Source: Tetrahymena thermophila SB210
Lineage: Eukaryota > Ciliophora > Oligohymenophorea > Hymenostomatida > Tetrahymenidae
Assembly (NCBI RefSeq): GCF_000189635.1
Contig: NW_002476401.1
Location: 1 to 64,000 of the forward strand
Direction of reading: 5' to 3'
Length of the DNA stretch: 64,000 nucleotides
Shown here: in pieces, positions 38,801-51,000 of the stretch
How the letters are laid out: each line of letters begins with the position of its first letter
How positions within the stretch are numbered: the stretch's first letter is position 1
Position numbers and translations under genes: made by a program
Notes under the pieces: generated by a model
Seen by the model: only the letters and a program-made list of their open reading frames with translations
Database searches by the model: none
Told to the model about the DNA's origin: nothing

Positions 38801-39450
38801 CAAAGCCTGTTCAAAAATAATTGAAACACGAGATTTGTAGAGAAAGGGACTTCGAAAATCATTAAGATGAAGTATAAATCTCTAGAGTAATTGATGACAG
38901 TCAATAGTTTTAATCGCCTTACGTGGTTTACAACTTTAGTTAATAAAATAATATAAATATACCATAGGATCAGAATGCAGATATCTCATAAAATGCTATT
39001 AACTTTAGGGCTAATACTTAGGTAATGTAGGATTCTTAATAGCGCTCTTAATCTGTTTTATTTGGAAGTAGAAGATAGCTAAGTCCTTTCTAGTAAAACC
39101 AGCAGTCATAAATGAGACAGTTTGTTCCATAATCAAACTCTTCACTAGGAAATTACATAGAAATAGATGAAACTAACGAATTATAAAATCGTAATTAAAT
39201 TAATATATAATAACTCTCAACTCAGTAACATTAATCTTAACCTTTACTGATGCCTTTAATGATTCATTAGGAATCAGTTAATGAATAGATGCGTGAAGAA
39301 GAAGTAGAAGACTAAGAAGCTCAGTACAATTCATTCAGTAGAGCAATCAGAGCCCACTAGAACTCGGGATCCATACCCATCATTATTCCTCACTCTAATT
39401 CAGCACCCACAAACGTTGATTTTATGCCTCCTCCTATTGGGTTTAGGTGA
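35842..39450 (+). CDS. RING-CH and FHA domain protein, putative E3 ubiquitin ligase (692 aa)
   Basis: Six exons: 35842-36274, 36414-36553, 36919-36980, 37307-37391, 37616-38291 and 38768-39450, totalling 693 codons. ATG 36037 is an alternative start. The N-terminal part has an FHA-like segment (VDLNDTIKIGKKQFTIL). At residues 270-340 is a C4HC3 RING-CH finger: C270-x2-C273, a CNC pair, seven residues to His, HYDC, and a final CIKC. Directly behind it, residues about 355-440, lies a clear FHA domain with NIGRGHNCDI, VSRKHLKLEV and SSKFGT. The C-terminal 230 residues are Gln/Ser/Asn-rich and disordered. RING-CH fingers recruit ubiquitin-charged E2 enzymes and FHA domains bind phosphothreonine, so phosphorylation-directed ubiquitination is inferred. 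Unlike MARCH ligases, no membrane helix is seen. Confidence 0.85.
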
Positions 39451-41056
39451 ACGATCAAACTTCAGGTAGCTTTTAATTAGTTTGCTTTTTTCAGAATTTT
39501 GCTGCTGTTTACTTAGTTTATTAATTAATTAATCAACCCATCCATCCATTCAATCAATCAATCTATCTATCTTCACCTTTATATGTATTAATATAAAATC
39601 CATTATGAAGTTAAACAAACAAATAAATAAAAGAAAGAAATAAAGAAAAATTCTTTTGCTTCTAAAGTAGAGTTAGTTAGTTAGTTCGATATTTATTGTC
39701 AATATTAATTATAATAACAAATTCTCATGAAAGGTACTTACTTACTTATAAAAGCTTCTATTAACAAATATAAACTATTTTTAAATTGCTTTATTAATAA
39801 GCAAGTCAATATTAATAAAATTGTTTAAAATAATCCTACCTATCTACCTAAGCACTATATAACTCAAATTGATAAATAAAAAATCGATAAAATGAATAAA
39901 TTCAATAATTATATTACTACAAAGTTAAAAAATTTATTAATTAATTTTCTTTTTGATATTTAATAAAAGTATATAATAATTACTCAAATAACCATCAATA
40001 AATAAATATATATATATCTATCTTTCTATCAAACTACTTGAAAAATATTACTTACTCTAGTAGCTGCATATTTTATAATATTATTTTGTAATAAAAAATA
40101 CATTATTATTTACTACACAAATTAAAATTATTAATGTAATTCTTTTATTTAAACATTTTTTAGCTAATTTTACATGTTTAAAATAAACTTCTTTCTTTTG
40201 CAAAATAAATCATTTTTATTTAACTTTTTTTAATGCTAAAATGCTAGCTAGATTATAAATAAATCAATATATTTAATAATTATATTACTACACAAATGTA
40301 AGTCTTATTAATTAAATATCTTTTTGATAATTAAACTAAATAATAATTACTCATATAAATGTCAATAATATATTTATATCTTGTTATATTATTACTTTAA
40401 AATTTATACTTTATCTTGAAGCTGCATATAGCATAATCTTATTTTGTTTTAAAAATAAATTATTTATTTCATAAATTCTGAATTCAATTCTTTTTATTGA
40501 CATTTTTTAGTTTTTTATAAACTTTATTTTGTTTTAGCAAAACAAATATTTTCTATTATATGCTTTTATTTAATTTTTAAATACTAAAACATTAATTAAG
40601 CTTATTTATCTTTAAGTGATTTATTAGGATCAGTTAAAATGTTTTTGAAAATTAAGATTTGTTTGTTTTACTTCTCTATTTAATGAAATCATAAAAAGTT
40701 AAATTACTGAAGTTTATTTGAATGATTAATCAACTCATTTTACAAACAGATGTATTTTTTTGAAAAAAAATATTGTTTGGATCTATAAGTAAGTAATTTA
40801 TGTTATTAGTTAGGATGATAATTAAAATAAAAATCGAATTTAACAACTAAATTTTTTTAGTTATTAAACTTTAAGGTAATTTAAATAATTCAAAAAACAT
40901 ATATATATACTTAATAAATAATAGATTGATTGATTGATTTATAAATACATTCAAGATAGGATATATATAAAACGTAGTTGTAAACAAAAAGGATTTAGTT
41001 AAGTAATAAATAAATCTTTTATTTATACAGATAAATTATTTTAGTGATACTAGATC
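39451..41056. other. Intergenic with short tetranucleotide repeats
   Basis: The 1.6-kb AT-rich spacer carries a CATC/CAAT/CTAT simple-repeat patch near 39530-39572 and otherwise nothing recognisable. Confidence 0.55.
39530..39572. repeat. Tetranucleotide simple repeats (CATC, CAAT, CTAT)
   Basis: Short consecutive runs of CATC, CAAT and CTAT units make a degenerate microsatellite in the spacer. Similar short patches occur near 27401-27415 (CTAT) and 56629-56652 (AAGC then AAAC). Confidence 0.75.
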
Positions 41057-43657
41057 ATGGGAGCAAGCGAGTCTGTAGCAAGTAGCATAGACAACATTGA
41101 AAGAGCATAGTAGAATGGAGATAATCTTCAATTTGTTTAACAGATTAATAATGTGAGATATGGAGAAGCAAAAGTGGTATAGAATATAGAAACAAATAAA
41201 AAGTATGCTATAAAGACGTTTGTTCTTTCAAATAAAGGTGAGTTTAAAGAACTCTTCTAATAAGCGACAAATAAATAACAGTAAATGTAAATACCATCTA
41301 TAGTGAATATTATTGATATAAAAACTGAAATTAATGAGCACTTTTGTTCTAATTTTTATAAGGTGATTATTGTTTATGAGTATTTTGATAACACTCTTGA
41401 GAAACTAATTACTATGAACAAAAATCAATAAACGCCCTTTAACGAATAGGACATCTATTTTCTAATTGATTGCATACTTAGTGCTCTAATGTGTATGCAT
41501 TACAGCACTTTCAATCACTGTGATATTAGACCAAAAACCATTTTAGTTTCACCTGATGGATCATATAAAATAACAGATATGAACTTCCTATATAATCAGT
41601 AACCGACTCCTTACAAATAAACTGTTTTAGGAGCAGCTACCTATCACAAAATGTATCTGTCACCAGAAAAACTTATTGCAATTAAAAACAGGTTTGCATA
41701 TTTTAAAATATAATAAGGAAAATTTCATCAAATATTTAATTTAATAATATAAATTGAATATTTCTTCCAATATAATTTCTATCTTTAAAAAACTGTTGAA
41801 ATACAGCAAATTTTAAACTATTTTCTTATTATTTCTAATTTATTAAAAATATTTTAATTTGCTATTAGAAATTATTTTTAATTATGTTTTAATTATTTTA
41901 GAGATTTGTAAAAAATACAAGAATATATTGATGATTGGCAGAGAGGAGATGTGTTTAGCTTAGGTCTAGTTGCCCTTGAAATGGCAACTCTTAGAGATAT
42001 TACATAAGAAGTTATTGACTATGAAACACTAGAAATAAGAAAGAATGCTTTAGATGAGCTATTAGAAATTGTTAAGTCAAGGTACTCATTCAATTTATAT
42101 TCTTTGATATCTTAAATGTTAGAGCTTGATTACACTAAAAGGAATGATTTCTATAAATTGGCTGAATTTCTTACTCCTCAAAGCTAATAAGATAGCATTT
42201 TATCTCTGCAAAGTAACTAACTTCATAATAACTAAATAAAAGAGTTCATGCTAAGTGACAGCAATCAGAAAGGAAAGATTTACTTAGATCAACATAAAAA
42301 GGAAGCCTCTGGAAAAAAAGTAACTTAATTTGATGAAACATCAATAAGATAGTCTACTATAGCTATGGAAACAAATGAAACCACAAGAGCAGATATTAAT
42401 AAGATGATGGTTAATAATTAAAAATCTGAAGTTTTTAATCGCTATAAGATTAAATTACCTCAGAATATTAAAAACATCAACAAAGTAGAAAATTAAATGC
42501 ACAACCAAGAAAACTTTTAAGCATTTTCCTAGTAAGAATTTATTACACATTCAAAATCTCCTAGGCTTCTACATGAAAATAACAATTCCAATAGAAACTA
42601 CTAGCCTATCAGCTAGAAAAACAAATAGATAGCAGCAACTAAAGAAGCAAGTCCTTATAAAAACATTGAAAATAAAGAAAATATGATTTCATACAAAATT
42701 GAAAGACAGAATAACTTGCTGACATAGCTTTAAAAGCTAGATGTTAAAGTTAATGACATCTTAGAATAATCACAGACCATAAAAAATTAGTTTAAGTAAT
42801 TATTTTAATAGATTTTTTTTGTTTTTTTTAGAAAAATTAATGAAAATAGATCAAAAAAAATAGAAGAATCAATTAAGTAAGGAGAAGATGTTGAAGAGCA
42901 AGATATTTATAATGTAATAGAATAAAAGAAAAAAACTATCCGAAATCTTAAAATTGAAAAGGATAACATTCTCTCAAGCCAAAATAGCTAAAAGAACCTA
43001 TTTTAAAATTAAGAACACCCCTCTTAAATCTCTCCTAATCATTACGCTCCATATAGCAATAAATATATTGCATCTCCTAGTTCTTAAAATAGCAGCTTCT
43101 TAAGATACGCAGAATCAAATAGAAGTAAAAGAGATGAAGCTTCTCCCTACTCAACGAAATACTTAAATTAAAAATCAAAATCTCCTCTTTCTTCTAATAA
43201 TTACTACCAGCCTAACCAATATTTTGAAAGTAAAAACCACAAGAGACAGTCATATAGAGCTTTTCAAGATTTCACTTAAAAAAATCCTTACTCCCATCTC
43301 AATAAGGCTAGCAACAATAAAATAATGGATACCTCTCCAATAAGAATCATTGACAGAAAATTAACTGATCAATCTTTAGTGAATAATAAAGAATAAAAAT
43401 AATATCTTATAACAGATAAAAACTATAACTTTTAGAAAGCATATGACTATAGAAGTAGAAATCATTCTCCAATACTTTACAAACCTCATTCTAACTTGAA
43501 TAGCTAAAATACTTCCTATATGTAAAAAGGCAGCAATCAAGATATTAGCACACTTTCAAATCAAAATAAGTCTAACATCACACTCTATGAACTGTATCTT
43601 AGAGACTATGAGAATATGATTTAAAAGACTTAAGAGTAATAAAACACTTAGAATTGA
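41057..43657 (+). CDS. Protein kinase-fold protein with degenerate motifs, N-myristoylation signal (784 aa)
   Basis: Three exons, 41057-41691, 41902-42795 and 42832-43657, give 785 codons. The N-terminus MGASES fits the Gly2/Ser6 N-myristoylation signal. Residues about 25-300 have a kinase fold: the ATP-anchoring Lys53 in YAIKTF is kept. The catalytic loop reads HCDIRPKTI (about 154-162) with Arg replaced by Cys and the Mg-binding Asn replaced by Thr. DFG reads DMN (174-176), APE reads SPE, and GDVFSLG is conserved. Loss of the loop Asn and the DFG Gly makes a pseudokinase or very weak kinase likely. The remaining 480 residues are Asn/Ser/Gln-rich and disordered. The first donor is the less usual GTTTGC. 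The second intron is only 36 nt, in frame and stop-less, so it could be retained. A membrane-attached scaffold role is inferred. Confidence 0.82.
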
Positions 43658-44461
43658 AAAATAAATAAACTTGATCTTTCAGAATTATTTCTAAGTCGTA
43701 ACATAATTTAATTTCGAATGCACCATCAATGTAATTAAAATGAAAAAAAACTAAAATCTATTTATTAATTAAATAACAAAAAACTAATAAAATAAGTAAA
43801 CAATTTTATATAAACAAAAATTAGTATAAATTAATATTATATAGTTAGTACCTACTATTTAGATAAATTTTTAAAAGTTGTATTTATTGAAATAATTAAA
43901 TATAATTTAAATTCTTATATTTTAGCATTACGTTACTTTGATTTAGTCCACCATTTTATGTTCTTCTATACTAATAAGACAAAGATGGTTTAAATTATTC
44001 ATAAATTTTTAAATAGGTTGCATGAGAGACATTAAATTAAGACTAATACCTTTCATCAACCTTTTAATTTGGTCTTTAATATTTGGTTATAATCTGTGAT
44101 ATTTTCTCTGATGTTATTCTTGAATAGTTACTGCTATCCATATATTTAATAACTAAGCCTTTAATAAAGTCACTTGTTTTCATAATTTCTAATTATTTAC
44201 TTTTTATATTACTATTTTTCTTCATTTTTTAATTAATAAATAATTTTTTATAATGTATGTAAAGAAAAATTTATCTCTAAATATGATAATATCTGTGCTT
44301 ATTTTTTCTGATTTTTTTTTTTTTTTGATTAAATGAATTAGGTATTGTGTAAAGTATAGCTTAGTATCGTTTTGAGATAATAATTCGTAGATTGCTACAT
44401 TATAATAATTAGTCTTTAAAAAAAATTCAATCACAAGAAAAATTTACTTAAAATAAAAACA
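43658..44461. other. Intergenic, nothing recognised
   Basis: About 800 bp of AT-rich DNA follows the kinase-like gene. No coding or RNA signal is evident. Confidence 0.5.
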
Positions 44462-44785
44462 ATGCCTAGAGTTCTTTTTCTTTTCAAAAGGAGTCATTAT
44501 TTCTAATAAAGCTAGTGGCAATTCAATTAAAAGTTGTCTTAACTAATAAAGTAAATTAAAAAGTAAAGAAATAAAGGCTCTTCTTCTTTAGACACAGTTG
44601 AAAAAATCTATAAATAATTAAAAAAAAATGGGGCAATTTTAAAGAAGACTGGCTATCAGAATCTCACCTTAGAAAGGAAGAAGCGCTATAATAAATTAGC
44701 AGTGATGAATACACTGTAAGTCCTCTAATAAGGGTTCACAAATTTTACAAGAGGTATTTATATTAACCCTCCTAGTTTAGAATGA
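44462..44785 (+). CDS. Small basic ORF, hypothetical protein (107 aa)
   Basis: A 108-codon frame from ATG 44462 to TGA 44783-44785 has a residue mix and base composition above the local spacer level, with a Lys-rich helical middle (VEKIYKQLKKNGAILKKTGY) and a tail ending INPPSLE. The start follows a clean AT-rich leader. I do not recognise it. It may be a short real gene or the last exon of something longer, although no upstream exon is visible. It is convergent with the following minus-strand gene, with 250 bp between the stops. Confidence 0.45.
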
Positions 44786-45035
44786 TAGGTCACAATAGAT
44801 GATATCGTTTTTTTGTAATCTGAAACAATTAGGGTAGATGTCGAATTAATTCCATTTTTAATACAAATATTAATTAGACTTTCGTCTATCTAGTAATTGA
44901 TGAAAAAAAACATTTTAAACCTTTCGATTCAAAATTACTAAATGAATATAAACAGTCGTCTATATACCCATAAATAAAAAAATTACTTTACAATAAAAAA
45001 ATGAAAAAATACATTTTTCATATATTTAATTTAAT

Positions 45036-46589
45036 TCAAACCTTTTAAAACTCATTAATTATAATTTATTTAATGTTATATACTTTAATTTATAAGCAAT
45101 TATCTTGGTTTTAGTGTAATTTGCATTCACTATTATTTGCTTTATTTTTCATATCTTACAGATAGAGTGTTTAATCTTTCAAATAGATTTAGAATTCATA
45201 ATTTAATATCTTCTCACCGTCTATTTCAATAATATCATTAGTCTTATTCATTTAATTGTTGAAATACAACTCTTGAAATACTTAGGAAATTCTTGTTTAT
45301 GATTTAAGATTGCTTTAAGATTCAACAGCAAATAGATATTTATTTGAATTCTTTTAATCTAATTTTAACTAAAGTTTAATTTAATATCTCATGTTTTTTT
45401 CAGAGTTTTTGATTTGTAAAAACCTATAAATAGAAATTAATTTTGGATTAAAATCTATTTATTAGTTATTGAAAGGAGGTGCACTTTAGGCATATTAAAT
45501 TTCAGTTTATTTTATTTAAAGAGGCTAGGAATTAGCACAGTCTAAAGGTAGTTTATTTTATTAGCATAGTTTACTTATATACTCTTAAATATAGCAATCT
45601 GTAAAGGAATAAACATTTTCTTTAAATTTATTAATATTTTGTTTGACAATTAAAATGTCATTACTAGAAATGTTAGCTTTTGTATAATTATTAAATTGAA
45701 CATCACATTTTAAAATGTTCTATTATAATTTCATTAATTCTAGTGAAATGCAATAAGGATCTTACTTCATAATTGACAAAATTAGTTTATTCTTTTCGAT
45801 TTAATTAGCTTGACGTAAAGTAAACTATTAAAAGAGTTGATTATAGGTTTCAAACTAATCATGTAAGAAGGTTTATTAAATGCTTGATATTTACTGTTGA
45901 TAATTATCACTCCTATCAAATGTAAAAGTCTTTAAAACATTTTCAGCAAGCTGAACAGTGAAGCTTTTTAATTTTTCCTGAATTGATAGTTATTATTTCA
46001 AGATTGCTTGAGTGTTTTTGAAGGCTTCTAGCTATTCATTTAAAATTTTAGCATTTTTTGATGAGTTTTCATTCAATGATTTAATGAATTTTGATAGATT
46101 CAAGCCATTATCTTGATTATCTGTCATATAGTTTAAGAATTAATCTTTAAATTAACCTTTTTAACAAACTTAATTATAGGTTTTAAGAAGTTATACTTTA
46201 TCTATATAATTCTATTAAACCTTTTATATAACAGATTTCTCTTATCTTTCAATTAAGCTAATCATTTAGCTCTTAAAATCTGCAAAAAATTTTGTTATCT
46301 CTTAATCAGGATTTTTGTTATCTTATGAAGTTAATTCATTTTTATAGGTTTTAAGGATTTCTTATTCTTATAGATAAGGAAATTTATTCAAAATTTAATT
46401 TTCATTATTTAGAAAATCAAATACTTCACTCACCTAAATTAAATTTGTTCCATTGAGATCTTCAGAGGTCACACATTTTTTACATCCACCTATTTATTTT
46501 TGCTTGAAATTATTGACTTGCAGATAAATTATTTTTTTTTCTTTGTGAATTAAGCAAGTTTTTAATTCTTTCTTTGGTTATTATTACAT
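45036..46589 (-). CDS. Cys/His-finger coiled-coil protein (517 aa)
   Basis: A single exon of 518 codons runs from ATG 46589-46587 to TGA 45038-45036. The first 50 residues hold CLIHKEKKIIYLQV and later GGCKKCV, a C-x2-H...C-x2-C arrangement like the B-box or related zinc fingers that front many ciliate coiled-coil proteins. The next 300 residues are Gln/Lys/Glu-rich and predicted helical. The C-terminal part has alternating hydrophobic residues and may be a beta-type domain. Ciliates have large expansions of such B-box-plus-coil proteins without TRIM-type RING domains; no RING is visible here. Function unknown; protein binding inferred. Confidence 0.7.
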
Positions 46590-48018
46590 TTTTTTCTTAT
46601 TAAGTGTATTTTTAATATTTTTTCTGCTCTCTTATTTGTTTGTTTTTATTAATTTATTATATTCTTTTTGTTTAATTAATTTTGGAGTATTTACCTAAAA
46701 TGAATTTGCATTAATATTTATTAAAGTTTTGAAAATAAAATTCTTTTATTTTTATAAATACAAATTAATTAATTAAATTGTAATTATACAAATTCTTCTA
46801 TTTCAAAACTAATAAAAATCCTCAAATTTCACTTATTATCCTTTATTTAATTTTTTTTCTTATTTAAACAAATTAACAAGAATATCTTGATTTAAATCAA
46901 ATAATCTAAAAATAAATAAGCTTAAAAAAAGATTTTATTATGGATAAAAATATTTTCAACAAATTAAAGTTCTAGAAATGGATTAATTATTTAAAACATT
47001 CACAGTCAGTTTTATCAAAAGTAAAACTTAAGAAAATAAGTATTAATATTTTTAATAGTTTCCTTACTATACAATGTTTTATTTCTCATTTTTCCTAATT
47101 TTTCTATTTCAATTTCAAGTAATTAAAATCCTAATATTTCATTTAAAATTCATTAATTTATTCATTTTATTATGTTTTTTTATCATTTTTCCTAATTTTT
47201 CTACTTCAAGCAATTAAAATCCTAATATTTCATTTAAAATTCATTAATTTATTCATTTTATTATGTTTTTTTATCATTTTTCCTAATTTTTCTACTTCAA
47301 GCAATTAAAATCCTAAGATTTCATTTAAAATTCATTAATTTATTCATTTTATTATGTTTTTTTTATCATTTTTCCTAATTTTTCTATTTCAAAAAGTAAT
47401 TAAAATCCTAATATTTCATTTAAAATTCATTAATTTATTCATTTTATTATGTTTTTTTATCATTTTTCCTAATTTTTCTATTTCAAAAAGTAATTAAAAT
47501 CCTAAGATTTCATTGAAAATTCATTAATTAATTTTCTCAGTATCTTAAATATAATACTTAAGAATTAAAAAGAAAAGAAAAATTACAATTGGAATATTTT
47601 AAGAAAAGGGGGGTAAAAAAGAGACTTTTACTTGATCTTAATGGATGATTCGCATAACTAAGTTCTATTATAAAATAATTTTAAAAAGAATATTTTTTAT
47701 TTAAAAACCCAGCCTAATAAATATCTAGATAGAGGTTGCCATACCATTAGATTTTAATTAGGCTTTTAGCTATAAATAAATGTAAATTATTTGAATAAAT
47801 TTATAAAATAATATGGTGGATGCAACTGATATAAAATAATAAACATAAATAGTTTTATATTTGATATTGTTTTAGTAATTAATTTATAGATAGAATTGTA
47901 AATGATAAATAGTTTAGTATTTTATATAAAATTATATAAATTTTCAATTTTCTGGCTGTTTGAAGAATCGAATCTATATATCTATCTGATATATTTCAAG
48001 CATTTTTGATTATTAAAT
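46590..48018. other. Intergenic with a ~92-bp tandem repeat array
   Basis: The spacer is 1.4 kb long and is dominated by five direct copies of a roughly 92-bp unit at 47086-47530 (separate entry). A diverged partial copy may lie near 46795-46860. The remaining sequence towards the coiled-coil gene contains a frame open downstream of its stop but no convincing gene. Confidence 0.6.
47086..47530. repeat. Tandem repeat, five copies of a 91-97 bp AT-rich unit
   Basis: Units begin with tcatttttcctaatttttct at 47086, 47183, 47274, 47366 and 47460, giving periods of 97, 91, 92 and 94 bp. Copies are nearly identical, differing mainly in a short segment after the start (cttcaagc versus tttcaaaaag) and in single bases such as taatatt versus taagatt. 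The high identity points to recent expansion. Confidence 0.92.
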
Positions 48019-51000
48019 TCATTACCTTGTCTAAGGAATTTAACTCATTTTAAGTGAAAGCTAAGTTATATCAGACATTTCTTTTTGGATTTAATCCAAA
48101 TGAGATTTCATTTACTGCTTGTCTTGCATTAGAAGATGAATTTAGTTGTTCAAAACTATTTGTTACTAAGTGTTCTATTATTACATCTGATCCATTTTTA
48201 ATTAATACTCCTCAATTAAATTTTCATAGTGTTTTTTGCCATTAGCAATAAATGACTGCAAATTAGAAATCTCTTTTTCGTTTTCTGCTATTTTATCTGA
48301 CTAAATTTATATCTTGTTTGTAAATTTTTCAAGTATTTATTATTTTTGTTGTAGCTTATCTTTTAGTCTCTAAATTTCCTCATGATATTCTGTTAGAATC
48401 TAATTATGTTCTTCAAGAATCAGTTCAATTTAACAGTTATCAGGCTGCTTTTAGATTAAATGTAATCTAAGAATTTCATTGTCTTTCAGTAACTTAATCT
48501 GTTCTAATTCTAGTTTTTCATTTTCTTTTCTTAAATTTTAAACTTATTGCTCTAAATTTTTTTGTTTTTCGATTTCACTGGTCATTTCTTCTAGCACCTG
48601 AGATTATTCGATTTAATTCATGCATTAATATCTCAGTTATTCTTTGCATTATAAAATCATTTAGTCTTTTTCTATTAGTTCTTAAGAATATTGTTATTTA
48701 ATATTGAATATCTAATCTGAAGCAGAATTGAGAGAAACCTATAAATCCTTGCATTTATCTTAAACTGCTTAAAGACTTTACTCAGCTTCTTTTAATTCAG
48801 CAGAAAGTTTATTTATTTATAAATGGCATTTATTTATTTCTACCAATTATTATTCTTTTTCCTGAGTAAGAACATTTTTATAGTCCTCGAGTATTTTAAC
48901 TTATTCACTTTTCTAATTTAATTGAATTGACAATGAACGAAGCTACTCCTCATTAATCCTTAAGTTCTGAATTGCATTTTCATATTTCTAATTACATGCT
49001 ATCTTTTCATCTTCAAGTTCTTTTAATTTGTAGTCAATCAATCTTTCAGATTCTATTTTAAAATATTATAAATAATCAATAAATGTATTATTTAATAAAG
49101 AAATATTCATATTATTTATTCGAAACATCTATTTTAATTCATAAAAATCAACTTGAAATTAAAAGTAAAAATGTTTTGTAAAAGCTTTTTTATTTTGCTA
49201 TTTAAAAACATTAAAATTATTCTAGTTTAAATAACTAAAAAATTTTAATTATCTAAATAAAATATTAAAAATAGTAAATAAAATTCTAAAATAAAAGAAT
49301 GAATATTAAAATAGAAGATAAATAAATCAAAATAATGAAAGGCTGAAAATGTAATAATAAATTACCTTAATCTAGATAGCTCTTTTCTACTAAGGTATCT
49401 ATTTGATTCTTTTAGTTGAGGATGAGGTTTTCTTGTTGGTGAATTTGCTCAGTTTTTAGACGAGATTCTTGTTTCAAGGTGTCTAGTTAAAGTTAGAATT
49501 GGTTTATCTCAACTATAAAGCTATTGATTTGCTCCTTGTAAGAGTTTATGTTATTTTTGTATTCTTATATTTCCTACTCTAACAAATGATTTTCTTATTT
49601 CAGCTTATCTTTTTAATTAATTAGTTAATCTAATTCATATTTAAGCTCAACTATTTCTTTATTTTTTTAATTGTCATAATTATGAATTTTGGAAAGGAGA
49701 TCAATATTATTTTATTATAGCTCTCTAACTTTTTCGCTAAGTGTGATTTTATCTTAGACAATAATTGAATTGTCTTAAATTAACTAGAGTTTTTCTTGTT
49801 AGAGTTGTTAAAACATTAAGTTAAATTTGTCACATCTTTCGTTGAGATTTAACAACTCTGTTTGTTAGAGCTTGTTGTTTTCTGAAATAAGCTAATCAAT
49901 TCTGTTGTTTAGACTTTTTTAAGTATCTTAGAAAATCCTCATTTATTCAAGGTTTTCACTTCTGAGCTTTTCTGCTTGGAGAAGCATATTTTCATTTTAT
50001 AGTCTTAAATCATTGATTTTTTCCTAAAGATCTTCATTTTTAAATTATTATTCTTCAAGAGTCTTCTTTAAATGAGATATTTCTTCGTTGCATTTGATGA
50101 TTTTTTCTAAGGCTTCTTCTTTTTCTTTTATCAAACACTTCTGATTCACTTCAAAACTCACACTGGCAGAGTCAAGGAGGATGTTTTTTCTTAATAATTA
50201 TTCTTAAATCGATTTATTTGAATTTTATAATTAGTTTATTGTGACTTCAAAACTTTAACGTTAAGTCTGCAACTCTTGACTTAGCAAATCATATTTATTT
50301 TATTCTTCCTGCAATACTTTATCCTTTTCCCTCACTTCTTCAATTTTTTTTTCAAGTAAAGATTGCAGCTCCAAAACTTTATCTGATAGAGCATTTGTAT
50401 TTTTTGAGAGAATAACTCCTTCGTTTTCAATTTATAACAGATTGTTCTCTTTCATGCTGATCTCTTTTTCAAGATTTTAATTGGTTTTTTTTAGTTCCTT
50501 AATCTTTTTTTTCATCTCCATTTTGACTTCTTTGAGTTTTTCTTCGTGTTCAACTTTTAAATTATCAACCAATTTTTCTAAATTATATTTTTCTTTGCAT
50601 ATTCTTTCTGCATCTAACTTTAACATTTCAATTTTATTGTTTAATAAAATTAATTCTGTCTTCTAGGTTTCATACCTTTCTGATATCTGAGTTTCTTTTT
50701 GAGAACGATTTGTTAGCTCATCAGTTAGCTGCTTTTCTGCATTTAATTATGCTTCTCTCGCTTCTCTAACTAAATTCTCCAAAATGCTGATACTTTCTTC
50801 CTATTTTAAAACAACCATCTTCATCTTATTGCTCTGAATCTCATCTTCTCTCATTTTTTCTTCCATATAAAGCACTTTCTTCTCTAATTCCTGAACTAAA
50901 TCAACATTTTCTGTGTCTCTTGGACTTCTCGAAGACTGCAACTCCAAATATTTTTAATTCAGAGAATCATATTCTATGTGCATTAAATCATAAGCCTTCT

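Noticed and set aside
47600-48018. Additional 3' exon of the coiled-coil gene
   Set aside because: A frame follows a possible acceptor at about 47992, but its residues look like translated spacer (Phe, Tyr, Asn-rich, no heptads) and the TGA at 48019 already closes the gene sensibly.
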